A DNA stretch of 64,000 bases from Rhizobiaceae bacterium (GCA_028279875.1 JANQMU010000097.1:25206-89205), one strand, 5' to 3'. Positions 54,306 to 63,631 are shown, counted from the stretch's first letter. The notes: generated from the letters alone by a model not told the origin. Numbers and translations are program-made.

Positions 54306-56147
54306 ATGAAAAACACGATGAAGCGCCTGCTGCTTCCGGTCATCATTGGCGCACTGATTTCCGGTTTCTGGGCGAGTTCCGACTTTCAGGAAGTTGCAGC
54401 CGGCGTGGCCATCTTCCTGTTTGGCATGCTGATGCTTGAGGATGGTTTCAAACTGTTCAGCGGGGGATTTCTGGAAAGTATCCTGGAGCGTGCGACGGGA
54501 TCGGTGCCGCGATCGCTGCTGTTCGGCATCGTCACGACGACAATCATGCAATCCAGCTCGCTGGTTTCGGTGATTACAATCTCGTTCCTGAGCGCCGGGC
54601 TCCTCACGCTCATCGCCGGTGTCGGCATCATATTCGGGGCTAATATCGGCACCACGACGGGTGCCTGGCTGGTTGCCGGCTATGGCCTGAAGGTCAATAT
54701 ATCATCCTACGCCATGCCGCTTCTGGCCATCGGCATTGTCCTGGTATTTCAGAAATCCAACTATCTGCGCGGCACCGGCTTCGTGCTGGCCGGGCTGGGT
54801 TTTCTGTTTCTCGGAATCCATCACATGAAGGTCGGTTTCGAGGCCTTCAAGGATTCCTTTGATCTGGCGCGGTACGCGCTGGCCGGTGTGCTGGGCCTTG
54901 TGGTCTACACGCTTATCGGAACACTGGCGACGGTGGTCATGCAATCGAGCCACGCGACCGTGGTGTTGATCATCACCGCACTCGCTTCGCAACAGATTTC
55001 CTACGAAAACGCCCTGGCGCTGGCCGTCGGAGCGAATATCGGGACAACGATCACCGCTGTTATCGGTTCGTTGTCGGCGAACTATCAGGGCCGGCAACTG
55101 GCGCTGGCGCACGTGATATTCAATACGGCCACTGCCGCCGTTGCGCTGGTATTCATCAACCAGATGCGCGATGCGGTCGATTTTGTCAGCGAACTGGTCG
55201 GCATCTCGGAAACCGATTACACGCTCAAGCTTGCGGTGTTCCACACAATTTTCAATGTTCTGGGAGTCATACTCATGCTTCCGCTGATGAGGCGGCTGGT
55301 CGTTTTCATCGAACGTGTCATCCGCGAGCCGGAAGTCGATCTCAGCCGGCCGAAATACCTCTCGGAGGTCGTCGAGGAGTTCCCGAACACCATCGAGAGC
55401 GCGCTGCAGAAGGAGGTAAAACACCTATACGACAATGCGGTCGAACTGATCACGCATGGGCTCAACATTCACCGCCGCGAACTGTTTGAGGCAAAGGACA
55501 TTGCAGCTCTTGTCTCGGCAAGCCGCACGCCGATCGAATTCGATATCGACAAACGCTACGAACAAAGGGTCAAAATCCTCTATTCGGCAATCATCGAGTT
55601 CACGACACGGGCGGCGAGCAAGGGACTGCCGCAGGATGTCACGTCGCGGGTCTATCAGTTGCGAGAGGTGTCCGAGCGCATTGTCCGCGCCGTAAAGGAC
55701 ATCAAGCACATGCGGCGCAACACGACCCGCTACACCACCCGATCGAAAGGAGCGATGTCGGATCTTTACAATGAGCTACGCACGCAGATCGCGCGCATTC
55801 TTGTCGAGATCGACAAGCTGGACCGATCAGATCCGCAGCATCGAAGCCACCTGTGGCTGGATGAGGAACGCACCAACATTGAAAGCGACCGACACGACAC
55901 GAACAAACAGATCGAGGACCTGATTGTCGCGGGTGACATAACCGCGGAATCCGCGACCTCATTCCTGAACGACAGCAGCTATGCCTATGGCGCGATGCGG
56001 GAATTGATCGACGCCGCGCGCGATTATTATGTTGAACGGGACAGCGCCGTCGCCGAGGTCGAACAGATCGTCGCGATGGACGAGGACGAGCTTGAAGCAC
56101 TGTCACTGGACAGGACAGACAACAAACCGGAGGTTCATACGCATTAA
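54306..56147 (+). CDS. Na+/phosphate cotransporter family protein (NptA-like) with PhoU-like C-terminus
   Basis: This 613-residue inner-membrane protein has the two PNaS family QSSS motifs: TTIMQSSSLVSVI near 80 and ATVVMQSSHATVVL near 215, each followed by GANIGTT. Residues from about 355 form a long soluble helical region resembling PhoU-like domains (ALQKEVKHLYDNAVEL and later AVKDIKHMRRNTTRY). It follows the PiT gene by 7 bases and should be co-transcribed. Having two different phosphate transporters in one operon is unusual. Confidence 0.92.
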   Translation: MKNTMKRLLLPVIIGALISGFWASSDFQEVAAGVAIFLFGMLMLEDGFKLFSGGFLESILERATGSVPRSLLFGIVTTTIMQSSSLVSVITISFLSAGLLTLIAGVGIIFGANIGTTTGAWLVAGYGLKVNISSYAMPLLAIGIVLVFQKSNYLRGTGFVLAGLGFLFLGIHHMKVGFEAFKDSFDLARYALAGVLGLVVYTLIGTLATVVMQSSHATVVLIITALASQQISYENALALAVGANIGTTITAVIGSLSANYQGRQLALAHVIFNTATAAVALVFINQMRDAVDFVSELVGISETDYTLKLAVFHTIFNVLGVILMLPLMRRLVVFIERVIREPEVDLSRPKYLSEVVEEFPNTIESALQKEVKHLYDNAVELITHGLNIHRRELFEAKDIAALVSASRTPIEFDIDKRYEQRVKILYSAIIEFTTRAASKGLPQDVTSRVYQLREVSERIVRAVKDIKHMRRNTTRYTTRSKGAMSDLYNELRTQIARILVEIDKLDRSDPQHRSHLWLDEERTNIESDRHDTNKQIEDLIVAGDITAESATSFLNDSSYAYGAMRELIDAARDYYVERDSAVAEVEQIVAMDEDELEALSLDRTDNKPEVHTH

Positions 56148-56201
56148 ACATAGCTGTGCGAAAGATCGATTTGTTGCTTTGGTGAACAGGGAATCCAAAC
56201 C

Positions 56202-56453
56202 ATGGCTTTGGCCAAATCAATCGAGAAGCTGAAGAAGTATTATGCGCGGCTCGAAGCCGGCAAGGTCAAGAAGATCAAGCCCAGCCATGTCGAGCGCGTC
56301 ATGGAAAAGCTTACCGTACGGGAACGCAGCCTGCTGGAGGAAATCGAGACCGTGACAAAACCCTCCAAGAAAAAACGCCTGCAACAAAAACTGCAGGACA
56401 CACGCAATCAATTAGACCGGGCACGATGGCTGAAGGACAAGGTCAGCCAATGA
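56202..56453 (+). CDS. Small charged helical protein
   Basis: This 83-residue protein is rich in Lys, Glu and Arg with no membrane segment (MALAKSIEKLKKYYARLEAG, then ERSLLEEIETVTKPSKKKRL and LQDTRNQLDRARW). It is likely a coiled coil. ATG 56202 is 54 bases after the cotransporter. I do not recognise the family; its place at the end of the phosphate cassette suggests a transporter accessory protein, which is inference. Confidence 0.7.
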   Translation: MALAKSIEKLKKYYARLEAGKVKKIKPSHVERVMEKLTVRERSLLEEIETVTKPSKKKRLQQKLQDTRNQLDRARWLKDKVSQ

Positions 56454-56910
56454 ATGAGTGTGTTTATCGTGTCCCGGACTGTTTGCCGCCTGCTGCCGGC
56501 ATCGTGCTCGGTTTTGCCTTTCGGGCCGATGGGCAACACGCCGGATCCATATCGATGCTGATCCTGCAGCGTGGCTGGAAGCCGATCCTGCTGGTTGGCG
56601 ACCTGACCTATGAAGCCGGCTGCACTATCTCTTCTACAGTCTCGGGTGAGTGTCAATCGCGGCTCCCAACTGCCGTTCGCCCATCACCTCGGACGCTGTT
56701 TTGCAGCCCGCCGAAGCAGAGCTTCGCTGCGCATGCGAACTCAAGCCTGATCTGAACGCACACAGTGTGCGGACAAATTGATGGAAACCAAACGTGGCGC
56801 GTGTTCAATATGCGACCCCGCCAAATATTGTCGTTTGTGCCACAACAGGACATCTAAGGATGGCTTGCTTGACCAAAGGCCACATCAATTTGGTTTGTTA
56901 CCAACAACGT
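56454..56910. other. Gap with the long direct repeat copy 2
   Basis: No intact gene is present. Bases 56529-56773 are the remnant described separately; the last 130 bases before the PcfJ-like gene show nothing I can assign. Confidence 0.6.
56529..56773. repeat. Long direct repeat, copy 2 (MBL gene remnant plus spacer)
   Basis: The first 96 bases (to about 56624) correspond to the lactonase-like gene segment encoding SMLIRQHGWKPILLAGDVTY; here it reads SMLILQRGWKPILLVGDLTY and then breaks where the 186-base loss occurs. The rest matches the spacer after the MBL gene and ends with repeat R5 (GAACGCACACAGTGTGCGGA, 56754-56773). It is a remnant, not a gene. The track ORF 56426-56755 is a product of this remnant. 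Confidence 0.85.
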
Positions 56911-58188
56911 TCATGCATACCGCGCCAGCTGATTAAGTGCGTGATGGATTTCGACGGGTTGGGTCGATAGCTTACAATCGCCTTTTGCGTTCCGATAGGG
57001 CGACCAGAAACGAGCCCACCTGTCGTCATTGGATGGCAACCGTGATAACCAATCGCCACCCACGAGCGGATAGGGACCCTGACGTGACAACCAGGTCTTC
57101 ACCACGGACCGGATAGCAGCATCCACGTCCTCATTGCGAGGGCCGCGAAGCTGAGCGATATGCGGTTTTCCGTCAATCGACCAGTGTGGCAAAACCTCGA
57201 CAGTCGCGACAGATTTGGTGCCCTGCCGGACGGAATAAATCAGACATGTACCACTGGCGACTTTAGCAGCATAGCTTCCGACACAATGGTTCATGCGGCG
57301 CCCTTCCTGCTGCAGCTCTTCCGGGGTGCGAAGCGGCACAATCTGAAATCCGCGGCAACGCTGTGTCTCCAGCCAACGGCCTGCTAACCGACCATTTGAG
57401 TCGCATAGCCCCGCCAACCCCCGCTTGAGCCAATCCCTGGCAATCGCGACGGCTTTGGCAATGCGCATTTTCGGCGACCAGCGTTGCTCCATCAATCGGA
57501 GTACGGCCGCGTCGCCCGCCAGCGAGAACCAGGCATAGGCTGCCAGTGGTTGCAACATTGCACAGCTACCATGGTCGTTGTGCCAGAACCGCTGCTTGGC
57601 TATCCAGAGTGCGAACTGATCGTCGCAGAGGACGTTGCTACGCTTAACCCATTGAAACCACATGGCGCTGCCTTGCAGATCCTTCGGTACCAAGCAGACG
57701 ATGCGCCGGGTAAAGTCGTCAGCCATCGGCAAGACCCCGATCGGCTCCACAAAAGCCTCCGGCGGAATCCGTCGGGACCAACCGGGCAAGTCCAGCGCGT
57801 TGGCGACATCGCGAAGCCTAGCTCCGCTCCGGACAAGAGCCAAGGCGTCGGCGCGCCGACGACTGTCCCCATGCCCGCTGGCAAGGGTAAATGCCGCCGC
57901 CGGGAAGGCAAAAACCAGATCTCTCATGTGGTTCCCGGTATGGGCAAATTTACGCAAACGCCGTCGATAGCTGCGGTGGTAACGTCGCAACTGGACGTCC
58001 AACTTGGGACGGGTGGTATGGTCGGATACGATAGACGAATCGCCAGACACATTGTTCTCCTGCAAGCCTCCGCGCATCGGCACGCACGATCGACCGCGAT
58101 CGCCCGACAAGGCGATGAGGCAGATTTCCAACTCGATGATTTCAGAAACCGTAAACACGACGCGTCCGCGACGCAGTAAACTGCGCAC
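56911..58188 (-). CDS. PcfJ-like domain protein
   Basis: This protein (up to 425 residues; the track start at 58188 is a GTG, and ATG 58077 or later are alternatives) carries the PcfJ-like core RTPEELQQEGRRMNHCVGSY near residue 285-305, followed by TCLIYSVRQGTKSVATVEV and QLRGPRNEDV. PcfJ-type proteins are known mainly from conjugative plasmids and integrative elements; their function is not defined. The N-terminal half is rich in Arg and Trp without a recognised fold. It stands alone beside the direct-repeat remnant, with no conjugation genes in the window, which points to a stranded mobile-element gene. Confidence 0.75.
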   Translation of the reverse strand: MRSLLRRGRVVFTVSEIIELEICLIALSGDRGRSCVPMRGGLQENNVSGDSSIVSDHTTRPKLDVQLRRYHRSYRRRLRKFAHTGNHMRDLVFAFPAAAFTLASGHGDSRRRADALALVRSGARLRDVANALDLPGWSRRIPPEAFVEPIGVLPMADDFTRRIVCLVPKDLQGSAMWFQWVKRSNVLCDDQFALWIAKQRFWHNDHGSCAMLQPLAAYAWFSLAGDAAVLRLMEQRWSPKMRIAKAVAIARDWLKRGLAGLCDSNGRLAGRWLETQRCRGFQIVPLRTPEELQQEGRRMNHCVGSYAAKVASGTCLIYSVRQGTKSVATVEVLPHWSIDGKPHIAQLRGPRNEDVDAAIRSVVKTWLSRQGPYPLVGGDWLSRLPSNDDRWARFWSPYRNAKGDCKLSTQPVEIHHALNQLARYA

Positions 58189-58680
58189 TAACGGGCCTGA
58201 CCTGATTTCGATCAGATTACCCAGTTGGGATCAGTCGATCGTGTTGATGGCTTTCAGGAAGCGGCGCGCCCGGAACATGACGAGCCAGCTTCCACGTCCA
58301 ATACCTGGATGTGTGCGGGTTCGAGCATCATGTTCCTTTCTTCTAGGCGGTGTCATTTGAAAACAGGTCGGTGACATACACAAAAAAGACCCGCCAAATC
58401 AATGGGGAAGTTGCCAGATTTTTGTATGTTTTGGTGGTGTACTGTCGTTTTTCCTGTTCGGCAGCCAACCGAATAGATGAAGGCGATAATGTTCACCGCC
58501 TCTATGGCAGTGCTCGGTCACACATGCACCTTGGGATCGGTTGACCCTATGCCTACTGCGACATGACCTGAAGGTCTCGAATGGGCTGCTCCGGCCGAAT
58601 CCCGTGTCGCAGCAACGACGAATTGCGGTCGTCGCTGCGAAATGGGAGGTCCCGGCATTGCCGTTCGGAGCAGCACCCGG
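58189..58680. other. Gap, no gene supported
   Basis: Only short ORFs without domains are found (for example 58350-58544). Base composition is less GC-rich than in the flanking genes. I saw no terminal inverted repeats or a transposase, although the location beside a PcfJ-like gene would fit a decayed element. Confidence 0.5.
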
Positions 58681-60327
58681 TCAACAATCGTGACAAGCAA
58701 TGATGACGGCCTGATAGGGCAGCAGGCACTGGGGGTTTATGTCTTCATGGGTATTGAGGAGCAGGCTGCCCCCGGACAACACCGCAACGGGTAGTTCGGC
58801 GCTGGTGCCCGCAAGGTTGACGGCAATACTCACCGTTTGCCCGCCGCCGATGCGCCTGAATGCCAATACGGTCGGGTGGTCGTCCAGAAGCGCTTCGAAA
58901 CGCCCCGTCTGTAAAGCTTCGGTCCCGTTCCTGAGAGCCAGAAGGCGTTTGTAGAAGGAAAGGACCGAGCCGGAGTCGGCTTCCTGGCTTTCGACACTCG
59001 CGGTCGCCGCCGAAAACCCGATCCAGGGCGGGGCCTGCGAAAAACCGCCCTTGTCGCTCCATCGCATCGGCGTGCGGGCATTGTCGCGGCTGCCGACCTC
59101 GGCGGCCGCCAGGCCGCTCTTCGCGTCGGGTGCATCGGCCAACATGTTGAGGGTTTCGACATCGCGATACTGCGCCGCGGAGCCGAAGCCCGCATTGGGG
59201 GTGCCGATCTCGTCACCCTGATAGATGAACGGCGTGCCCCGCAGCGTGAGCAGCACGGCAGCCAGCGCCTTGGCCGCCGCCGGGCTGCCGTCGCCGAAGG
59301 CCGAGACCATGCGCGGCAGGTCATGATTGCCGAGAAAGATGGCGTTCCAGCCTTCTTCGTCAAACAGCGCCTGCCATGCGAACAGGGCCTGTTTCAGGAC
59401 TCGGGGATCGAACGGTGCAGGGGCCCATTTGTTGCGGCCCTCGCCCCATCCGGCGACAATGTGGTTGAACTGGAAGATCATCGACAGCAGCCCCTTCGGG
59501 GCAACATAGCGAGGTCCTGTCTCAAGGCTCGCGTGCCAGCTTTCGCCTATTGTCACAAGGTCCGTTCCGGCCAGGACCTCGCGGTGCATCTCGTCGAGAT
59601 AGGTCCAGAGATGGGGACCCTCGGCGATCAGGGCGCGATCGACGTCCTTTCCGATCAGGTCGATCACGTCCATGCGGAAACCGGCGATCCCGCGCGCCAC
59701 CCACCAGCGCATCATGTCGTGGATCTCGGCACGCAGACGCGGATTGCGCCAGTTGAGGTCCGGCTGCTCCGGCGTGAACAGATGAAAGTAATACTGGTCC
59801 GTCTCGGGGCAGTGCGTCCAGGCCGGGCCGCCGAAGAAGGACTGAATACCGGATGGCGGGCCACCGCCCGGAGCCGGGTCACGCCAGATATAGTAGTCAC
59901 GGGTCGGCGCGTCCCTGCTGCTGCGGGCGGCTTCAAACCAGCGATGCCGATCGGATGTGTGGTTGACCACCAGGTCCATGACGATGCCGATTCGCCGCGC
60001 CTGCGCCTCGGCGATCAGGCGATCCATATCCGCAAGCGTGCCGAATTCGGGCGCGATATCACGGTAGTCCGCAATATCGTAGCCATTGTCGCGCATGGGC
60101 GAGCGGTAGACGGGCGAGAGCCAGATCATTCCGATGCCGAGATCGGCGAGGTAATCCAGCCTGGAGATGATGCCGGGAATATCGCCGATCCCGTCGCCAT
60201 TGCTGTCCATGAAGCTGCGCGGATAGATCTGGTAGGCACACACTTTCTGCCACCACGGCACGGCGCCGGCAGCACCTCCGGCGGGCCGTGCCGATGGGGA
60301 CCCGGCAGTCGCGTCAGCGCAGAGCAT
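58681..60327 (-). CDS. Glycoside hydrolase family 13 alpha-glucosidase
   Basis: This 548-residue enzyme is an alpha-glucosidase or oligo-1,6-glucosidase of the GH13 family, like rhizobial AglA. Conserved regions are MDLVVNHTSDRH (region I), FRMDVIDLIGK with the nucleophile Asp (region II), TIGESWHA with the acid Glu (region III) and FLGNHDLPRMVS (region IV). ATG 60327 overlaps the end of the binding-protein gene by 14 bases, so the two are coupled; the track start at 60366 is upstream. It should hydrolyse sucrose, maltose or related alpha-glucosides in the cytoplasm. Confidence 0.92.
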   Translation of the reverse strand: MLCADATAGSPSARPAGGAAGAVPWWQKVCAYQIYPRSFMDSNGDGIGDIPGIISRLDYLADLGIGMIWLSPVYRSPMRDNGYDIADYRDIAPEFGTLADMDRLIAEAQARRIGIVMDLVVNHTSDRHRWFEAARSSRDAPTRDYYIWRDPAPGGGPPSGIQSFFGGPAWTHCPETDQYYFHLFTPEQPDLNWRNPRLRAEIHDMMRWWVARGIAGFRMDVIDLIGKDVDRALIAEGPHLWTYLDEMHREVLAGTDLVTIGESWHASLETGPRYVAPKGLLSMIFQFNHIVAGWGEGRNKWAPAPFDPRVLKQALFAWQALFDEEGWNAIFLGNHDLPRMVSAFGDGSPAAAKALAAVLLTLRGTPFIYQGDEIGTPNAGFGSAAQYRDVETLNMLADAPDAKSGLAAAEVGSRDNARTPMRWSDKGGFSQAPPWIGFSAATASVESQEADSGSVLSFYKRLLALRNGTEALQTGRFEALLDDHPTVLAFRRIGGGQTVSIAVNLAGTSAELPVAVLSGGSLLLNTHEDINPQCLLPYQAVIIACHDC

Positions 60328-61660
60328 CGCGGCGTTTTTGCACCTCTGCCAGGACCTCGGCTGCATCGGAGCCGGTCACATAGTTGACCATGGCGCTCCA
60401 GAAGGCGCTGGTCCCGATCTCGCCCGGCATCAGGTCGGATCCGTCGAACCGGAACACCGTGGCGTCAGCCAGGATGTGGCCCTGTTCGCGCAATGTGTCA
60501 TTGGCATAGGCCTCGGGCCGGATCTCCAGATGCGGGCTGAGGAAACCGGACTGGGCCATCCAGATCTCATGGGCGATCGGTGTCAGCAGGAATTCCAGAA
60601 AGGCACGCGCGACCGGGCTGTCCTCGGCGATGGTTGCAAGCGTGCCCGCGCCCATCACCGGACGGCCCAGATCAGCGGCCGCATAGGCCGGGAAGTAAAA
60701 GAAATCCACATCCTCGCCGAGCTTCAAATCCTTCGGGAAGAAGACCGGGATGAACGTCGCCTGCTTGTGCAGGTAACATTCGGGCGGAAACCCGAAGAGC
60801 CCCTGGACACTGTCGCGGAAATCGGTCCCGGCGACCCCCGAAGCGCCGCCAACGGCGAAATCATCGTTGCGCGCGAACCATCCGAATTCCTCGACGGCGG
60901 CGACGATCTCGGGTGCATCGAAGGCCAGTTCCCCGTTGACCCAGGCATCATAGGTCTCGGGCGGTGCGGTCCGAAGCAGGATATCCTCGACCCAGTCCGT
61001 CGCGGGCCATCCGGTGGCCTCGCCCGAGCCAAGCCCGATGCACCAGGGCGTTTCTCCGTCCGCGGCAATCTGCTCGGTCAGGGCGCGCAGCTCCTCCATC
61101 GTCTCCGGGATTTCGTAGCCCGCCTCTTCGAAGGCTTCGGGCACATACCAGACAAGCGATTTCAGATCGACTTTGTAGAATACCCCGTAAAGATCCCGGG
61201 CGCCGTCCGGTCCGGCGAAACGCGCCAGATCGGCCCAGCTGTCGCCGGCAGCATAGCGGCCGCGGACCGCGGCGTCGGTCTCTGCCGAGAGCGCCGTCAG
61301 CCGCCCCTTGGCGGCAAGGTCCGCCACGAGGCCCGGCTGCGGGAAGATCGCGATATTGGGCGGGGTGCCCGCATTGACGGCGATCACCACATCATCCTCG
61401 AAATTCGAGGTTCCGGAATAGGAGACATCCGCCCCCGTCGCGGCCTCGAAATAGGCAATGACGCTTTCGAACAGCGCCGCATCGGCGCCCGTCCAGGGCG
61501 CCAGCACGGTCAGCGACTGGCCCGACAGGTCATGGGTCTCGGCAAAGGCGGTGTAGCTGTCCCAGGAAAACCGGGAATCGGCATCGGGGGCGAACATCAG
61601 GGTCTGCGCCTGGGCCGTTCCGGCCAGCAGGATCGCGACAAGACTGAGATGGATTTTCAT
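60314..61660 (-). CDS. Alpha-glucoside ABC transporter substrate-binding protein (AglE-like)
   Basis: This periplasmic binding protein has 448 residues. ATG 61660 follows AAGGAGGAG and gives a signal peptide (MKIHLSLVAILLAGTAQAQ). LTVLAPWTGADAALFESVIAYFEAATGADVSYSG is the usual start of the family 1 fold and AVNAGTPPNIAIFPQPG follows. Pattern and gene order with the glucosidase match AglE of the rhizobial agl locus. The AglF/AglG permeases and AglK ATPase are missing here. It is divergent to the AraC-type gene. Confidence 0.88.
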   Translation of the reverse strand: MKIHLSLVAILLAGTAQAQTLMFAPDADSRFSWDSYTAFAETHDLSGQSLTVLAPWTGADAALFESVIAYFEAATGADVSYSGTSNFEDDVVIAVNAGTPPNIAIFPQPGLVADLAAKGRLTALSAETDAAVRGRYAAGDSWADLARFAGPDGARDLYGVFYKVDLKSLVWYVPEAFEEAGYEIPETMEELRALTEQIAADGETPWCIGLGSGEATGWPATDWVEDILLRTAPPETYDAWVNGELAFDAPEIVAAVEEFGWFARNDDFAVGGASGVAGTDFRDSVQGLFGFPPECYLHKQATFIPVFFPKDLKLGEDVDFFYFPAYAAADLGRPVMGAGTLATIAEDSPVARAFLEFLLTPIAHEIWMAQSGFLSPHLEIRPEAYANDTLREQGHILADATVFRFDGSDLMPGEIGTSAFWSAMVNYVTGSDAAEVLAEVQKRRDALR

Positions 61661-61689
61661 GGCAGGCTCCTCCTTCTGCAAAAATCTCT

Positions 61690-62661
61690 ATGCCGGAGGG
61701 GGTGTGTTGTCTTACGGTATTCCCGGATTTATTTACGGGATTGTCGGATTTGCACCGGATCGAACCAGAAACAGCGCCCATCCGCCCGGATGAAGGCCGG
61801 GTAGAACCATCGCTCGTTCCCCAGGGCGAGTCACCGCTCGTCGAGCGCCTCCGCCCGAAACGCTTCGTGGAGCCATTCCATGTGCACCCGTCGCTCGAGA
61901 TCAATTTCCTGGACGGCGTGCGGTTCACGCATGTCTTCTCCGGCCTCGACCTGCCGCTGCCCGGGGAGCGGCTGATCCTGTTTTGGGGAGCGGTGCCGCA
62001 CAGAGCAAGGGCGGTCTCCGGCGACGGGCATGTCATGAATGTGTATCTGTCGCTCACGCAACTGCTCGGCATCGCACCGCGCGGGCCGCTGGTTGGCGCG
62101 CTCCTGCAGGGCGACGTCATCGCCTCAAGATCGCATGCAGCGGACGATCGCGCCATGCTGCTGCGGTTTCTGCAGGAACAGCATCGTCCCGGACCAGATT
62201 GGGGGCGGCTCCACCTTCAGGAGCTCGGCGCTCGTTTGACGCGCCTGGCGATGGAAGGATGGGAGGTTCTGCATCGCGCTCCGGCGCGCGGCTTCGACCC
62301 TGTCGGTTCGTTGCGCGGGGCCCGGCACGTGCGCGCCATGCTGGAAGTCATGTCAGACCGCTATTTTGAGCCGGTAACGATCCCCGAAATCGCCGCATCC
62401 GCCGGTGTCAGCGCCGGGCACGGCAGCGAAGTGTTTCACGCCATTACCGGCAAGACGCCGTCCGCCTATCTGACCGCGCTGCGGCTCTCCCATGCCCGTG
62501 CCATGCTGGCCGCGACAGGGTTGTCCATCGCCCAGATCGCCACCGATTGCGGTTTCGGGTCCGTATCTCGATTTTACGAAGCATTCCGATCAGCAGAAGG
62601 CTGTCCGCCGGCGAAATGGCGCCGATTGCAAACCACGCCTCAGGGAACCCCGGCAGATTGA
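61690..62661 (+). CDS. AraC family transcriptional regulator
   Basis: This regulator has up to 323 residues, with a C-terminal AraC double helix-turn-helix (YFEPVTIPEIAASAGVSAGH, then GKTPSAYLTALRLSHARAML and IAQIATDCGFGSVSRFYEAFRSAEGCPPAKWRR). The N-terminal part is a cupin-like sensor (FVEPFHVHPSLEINFLDG). ATG 61690 has no clear ribosome-binding site, and direct repeats lie just after it, so TTG 61750 is a realistic alternative start. It is divergent to the glucoside genes, which it likely activates. Confidence 0.85.
   Translation: MPEGVCCLTVFPDLFTGLSDLHRIEPETAPIRPDEGRVEPSLVPQGESPLVERLRPKRFVEPFHVHPSLEINFLDGVRFTHVFSGLDLPLPGERLILFWGAVPHRARAVSGDGHVMNVYLSLTQLLGIAPRGPLVGALLQGDVIASRSHAADDRAMLLRFLQEQHRPGPDWGRLHLQELGARLTRLAMEGWEVLHRAPARGFDPVGSLRGARHVRAMLEVMSDRYFEPVTIPEIAASAGVSAGHGSEVFHAITGKTPSAYLTALRLSHARAMLAATGLSIAQIATDCGFGSVSRFYEAFRSAEGCPPAKWRRLQTTPQGTPAD
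61712..61751. promoter_or_regulatory. Direct repeats between the glucoside locus and its AraC-type gene
   Basis: Two 19-base direct repeats (TTACGGTATTCCCGGATTT at 61712 and TTACGGGATTGTCGGATTT at 61733) match at 16 of 19 bases and are spaced by exactly 21 bases, two helical turns. This is the normal layout of AraC-family half-sites. They fall inside the track's AraC ORF, so either that start is too early or the site is within coding sequence. Confidence 0.6.
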
Positions 62662-62683
62662 ATGGCCGGTACCGGGCGTTGGA

Positions 62684-63631
62684 TCATCCAAGCCGCTTTT
62701 CGATGGCGTCCCACAGCAGCGCGGCAATGTCGGCGCCGCCGAATTTCTGGACTTCGCGGATGCCGGTCGGCGAGGTGACGTTGATCTCGGTCATGACGTC
62801 GCCGATGACATCGATGCCGACCAGCAGGAAGCCGCGCTCGCGCAGGGACGGGCCAATGCGTTCGCAGATCTCCCTTTCGCGCGCCGTCAGGCCGGACGGT
62901 TCGGCGCGGCCGCCGACATGCATGTTGGACCTTGCATCGGTCTCGGATGGAATGCGGTTGATGGCGCCGACCGGTTCGCCGTCGACCAGGATGATGCGCT
63001 TGTCGCCGCTGCGCACGGCCGGCAGGTAGCGCTGGGCGATCAGCGGCTCGCGGAACATCTGTTCGAACAATTCCAGCAGCGATGACAGGTTGCGATCATC
63101 GCTGCGCAGGTGGAAGACGCCGGCGCCGCCATTGCCGTAGAGCGGCTTGATGATGATGTCGCCCATTTCGCGGCGGAAATCTTCGATCTCCCGGGGATCG
63201 CTGGTGATCAGCGTCTCCGGCATTAGATCGGGAAACTCGGTGACGAAGATCTTCTCCGGCGAATTGCGCACCCAGGCCGGATCGTTGACGACCAGGGTCT
63301 CGGGATGCACCCGCTCCAGAAGATGGGTCGAGGTGATGTAGGCCATGTCGAAGGGCGGGTCCTGCCGCAGCAGCACGACATCCATCTCGGCCAGATCGAT
63401 GCGCTGCTGCGCGCCGAGGCTGTAATGGTCGGCGACCTCGTCGCGAAGGGTCATCGGTTCCATGCGGGCCGAGACAATGCCGTCACGTAGCGATAGTTGT
63501 GCGGGCGTGTAATGGAAAAGGCTGTGGCCGCGCCGCTGGGCTTCCAGACCCATGGCGAAAGTCGAATCGCCCTCGATCTGAATCGTCGAAACATGGTCCA
63601 TCTGGACCGCAACCTTGAGCTTGTCCGTCAT
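62684..63631 (-). CDS. gshB: Glutathione synthase
   Basis: GshB joins gamma-glutamylcysteine and glycine with ATP, the second step of glutathione synthesis. It has 315 residues with the prokaryotic ATP-grasp pattern: [22 protein letters not shown] at the start, [18 protein letters not shown] (ATP-binding Lys and Gly-rich loop), [18 protein letters not shown] and [20 protein letters not shown] (metal and substrate residues). ATG 63631. It lies divergent to recR with about 200 bases between. Confidence 0.95.
   Translation of the reverse strand: MTDKLKVAVQMDHVSTIQIEGDSTFAMGLEAQRRGHSLFHYTPAQLSLRDGIVSARMEPMTLRDEVADHYSLGAQQRIDLAEMDVVLLRQDPPFDMAYITSTHLLERVHPETLVVNDPAWVRNSPEKIFVTEFPDLMPETLITSDPREIEDFRREMGDIIIKPLYGNGGAGVFHLRSDDRNLSSLLELFEQMFREPLIAQRYLPAVRSGDKRIILVDGEPVGAINRIPSETDARSNMHVGGRAEPSGLTAREREICERIGPSLRERGFLLVGIDVIGDVMTEINVTSPTGIREVQKFGGADIAALLWDAIEKRLG

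Noticed and set aside
58189-58680. Insertion sequence remnant
   Set aside because: No terminal repeats, target duplication or transposase motif could be identified by eye.
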